Of a stretch of DNA of 47,446 nucleotides, positions 46,893-47,446 are shown piece by piece. Position 1 is the first letter of the stretch, and each line of letters begins with the position of its first letter. Origin of the DNA: Lingula anatina (lineage: Eukaryota; Brachiopoda; Lingulata; Lingulida; Lingulidae); assembly GCF_001039355.2 (NCBI RefSeq), contig NW_019775625.1:1-47446 (forward strand), written 5' to 3'. The notes under the pieces were generated by a model. It was not told the DNA's origin and searched no databases. It saw only the letters and a program-made list of their open reading frames with translations. The translations under genes and the position numbers were made by a program.

Positions 46893-47446
46893 TTAACAGC
46901 CTATGTACAATGAAATGATGACTAATACAGAAATGAGGAAACCGCCTGAAAAGCCAGAAGACCTGTAAGATTTTTGATATCGCAGGTCCTGGCAAGGTTC
47001 ATGCGAAAATACAGTACATGATAATAAATCACATGTAAACAGATATAAAATATTTAGTTCGGACCAGCACTCTGCACCACACATGGCCTTCGTGACCCGT
47101 ATGTCCTGCCTGTCTCTCTTCCTGGTGATAACAAAGTCGATGAGATGCCAATGCTTTGAGCGTGGGTGCATCCATGATGTCCTGTTGCGGGTGGGGAGGC
47201 TGAAGATGGTGTTTGTGATCGGAAGGTTGTGCTCGGCACATGTCTGGAGAATCTTCAGTCCGTTGCTGTTACAGCTGCCGATCCCATGCTTCCGTACCAC
47301 CCCTTCCCATGTAGTGAGGTCACTGCCGACTCTGGCGTTAAAGTCTCCGAGTATAAAGAGCTTTTCTGTGTTGGGAACTGAGTTGATGGTAGCATCAATG
47401 TCCACATAGAACTTGTCTTTGATCTCCTCTGGGTTGGTCATGGTGG
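46893..47446 (-). mobile_element. LINE endonuclease fragment entering from the right edge
   Basis: On the minus strand the frame is open from the window edge and encodes the C-terminal half of an apurinic-type (EEP) endonuclease: EKLFILGDFNARVGSDLTTW, a segment with GIGSCNSNGLKILQTCAEHN, TRNRTSWMHPRSKHWHLIDF and VITRKRDRQDIRVTKAM. The catalytic LGDFN, N-G and terminal H-x-IDF motifs are present. Similarity ends at about 47060 (GAECWS) and the remaining codons to 46893 look random, so the reverse transcriptase is missing. Related proteins are often mis-annotated as craniofacial development protein 2-like. The 5' part lies beyond the window. Confidence 0.85.

Overview
This is a eukaryotic genomic window: split genes with GT-AG introns, LINE and MITE debris, microsatellites, and three single N characters (4620, 12375, 17677) that look like contig joins. 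The best clue to the organism is a cluster of BRICHOS-domain preproproteins that end in short cysteine-rich cationic peptides. That architecture is known from polychaete antimicrobial peptide precursors (arenicin, alvinellacin, capitellacin and nicomicin families), so a marine annelid or close spiralian relative is my inference.

Left part (1-19.4 kb). 364-4411 carries eight exons of a DIS3L2-like 3'-5' exoribonuclease on the + strand, cut off at the N at 4620 before the catalytic RNB domain. From 4.6 to 11.8 kb I see only decayed LINE pieces, a Harbinger-like MITE nested in one of them, and unassigned DNA. 11.8-17.7 kb holds two halves of a LINE ORF1-like coding region sharing an exact 44-bp stretch, a NAT8/camello-like acetyltransferase exon (minus) and an exon with EGF repeats (+). 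Two copies of an unusual element built from tandem TTGCAAAC/GTAAGT-type repeats (13643-14789 and 17678-19365) lie in or next to this part.

Right part (19.4-42.3 kb). This is a block duplication A-B-A'-B'. Each block holds one minus-strand BRICHOS gene: copy 1 (21515-23996), copy 2 (28820-31583), copy 3 (36133-36855, exons 4-6 only) and copy 4 (39750-42153). The three complete copies have six exons: a short N-terminal tail, a hydrophobic signal-anchor exon, three pro-region/BRICHOS exons, and a last exon encoding a furin-type RQKR site followed by a 33-45-residue peptide with six cysteines. Two peptides end in Gly-Arg or Gly-Lys, the signal for C-terminal amidation. Pro-region exons are nearly identical between copies while the mature peptides differ greatly: one very Arg-rich, one with 15 tyrosines in 33 residues. 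TATA boxes lie about 90-110 bp upstream of the three intact start codons.

The end (42.8-47.4 kb) holds a LINE reverse transcriptase with a TTATC-repeat tail, a candidate MITE, and the endonuclease fragment of another LINE entering from the right edge. The expected working of the main system: BRICHOS chaperones a beta-sheet peptide through the secretory pathway, a proprotein convertase releases it, and the terminal Gly-basic residue is trimmed and amidated in two copies.
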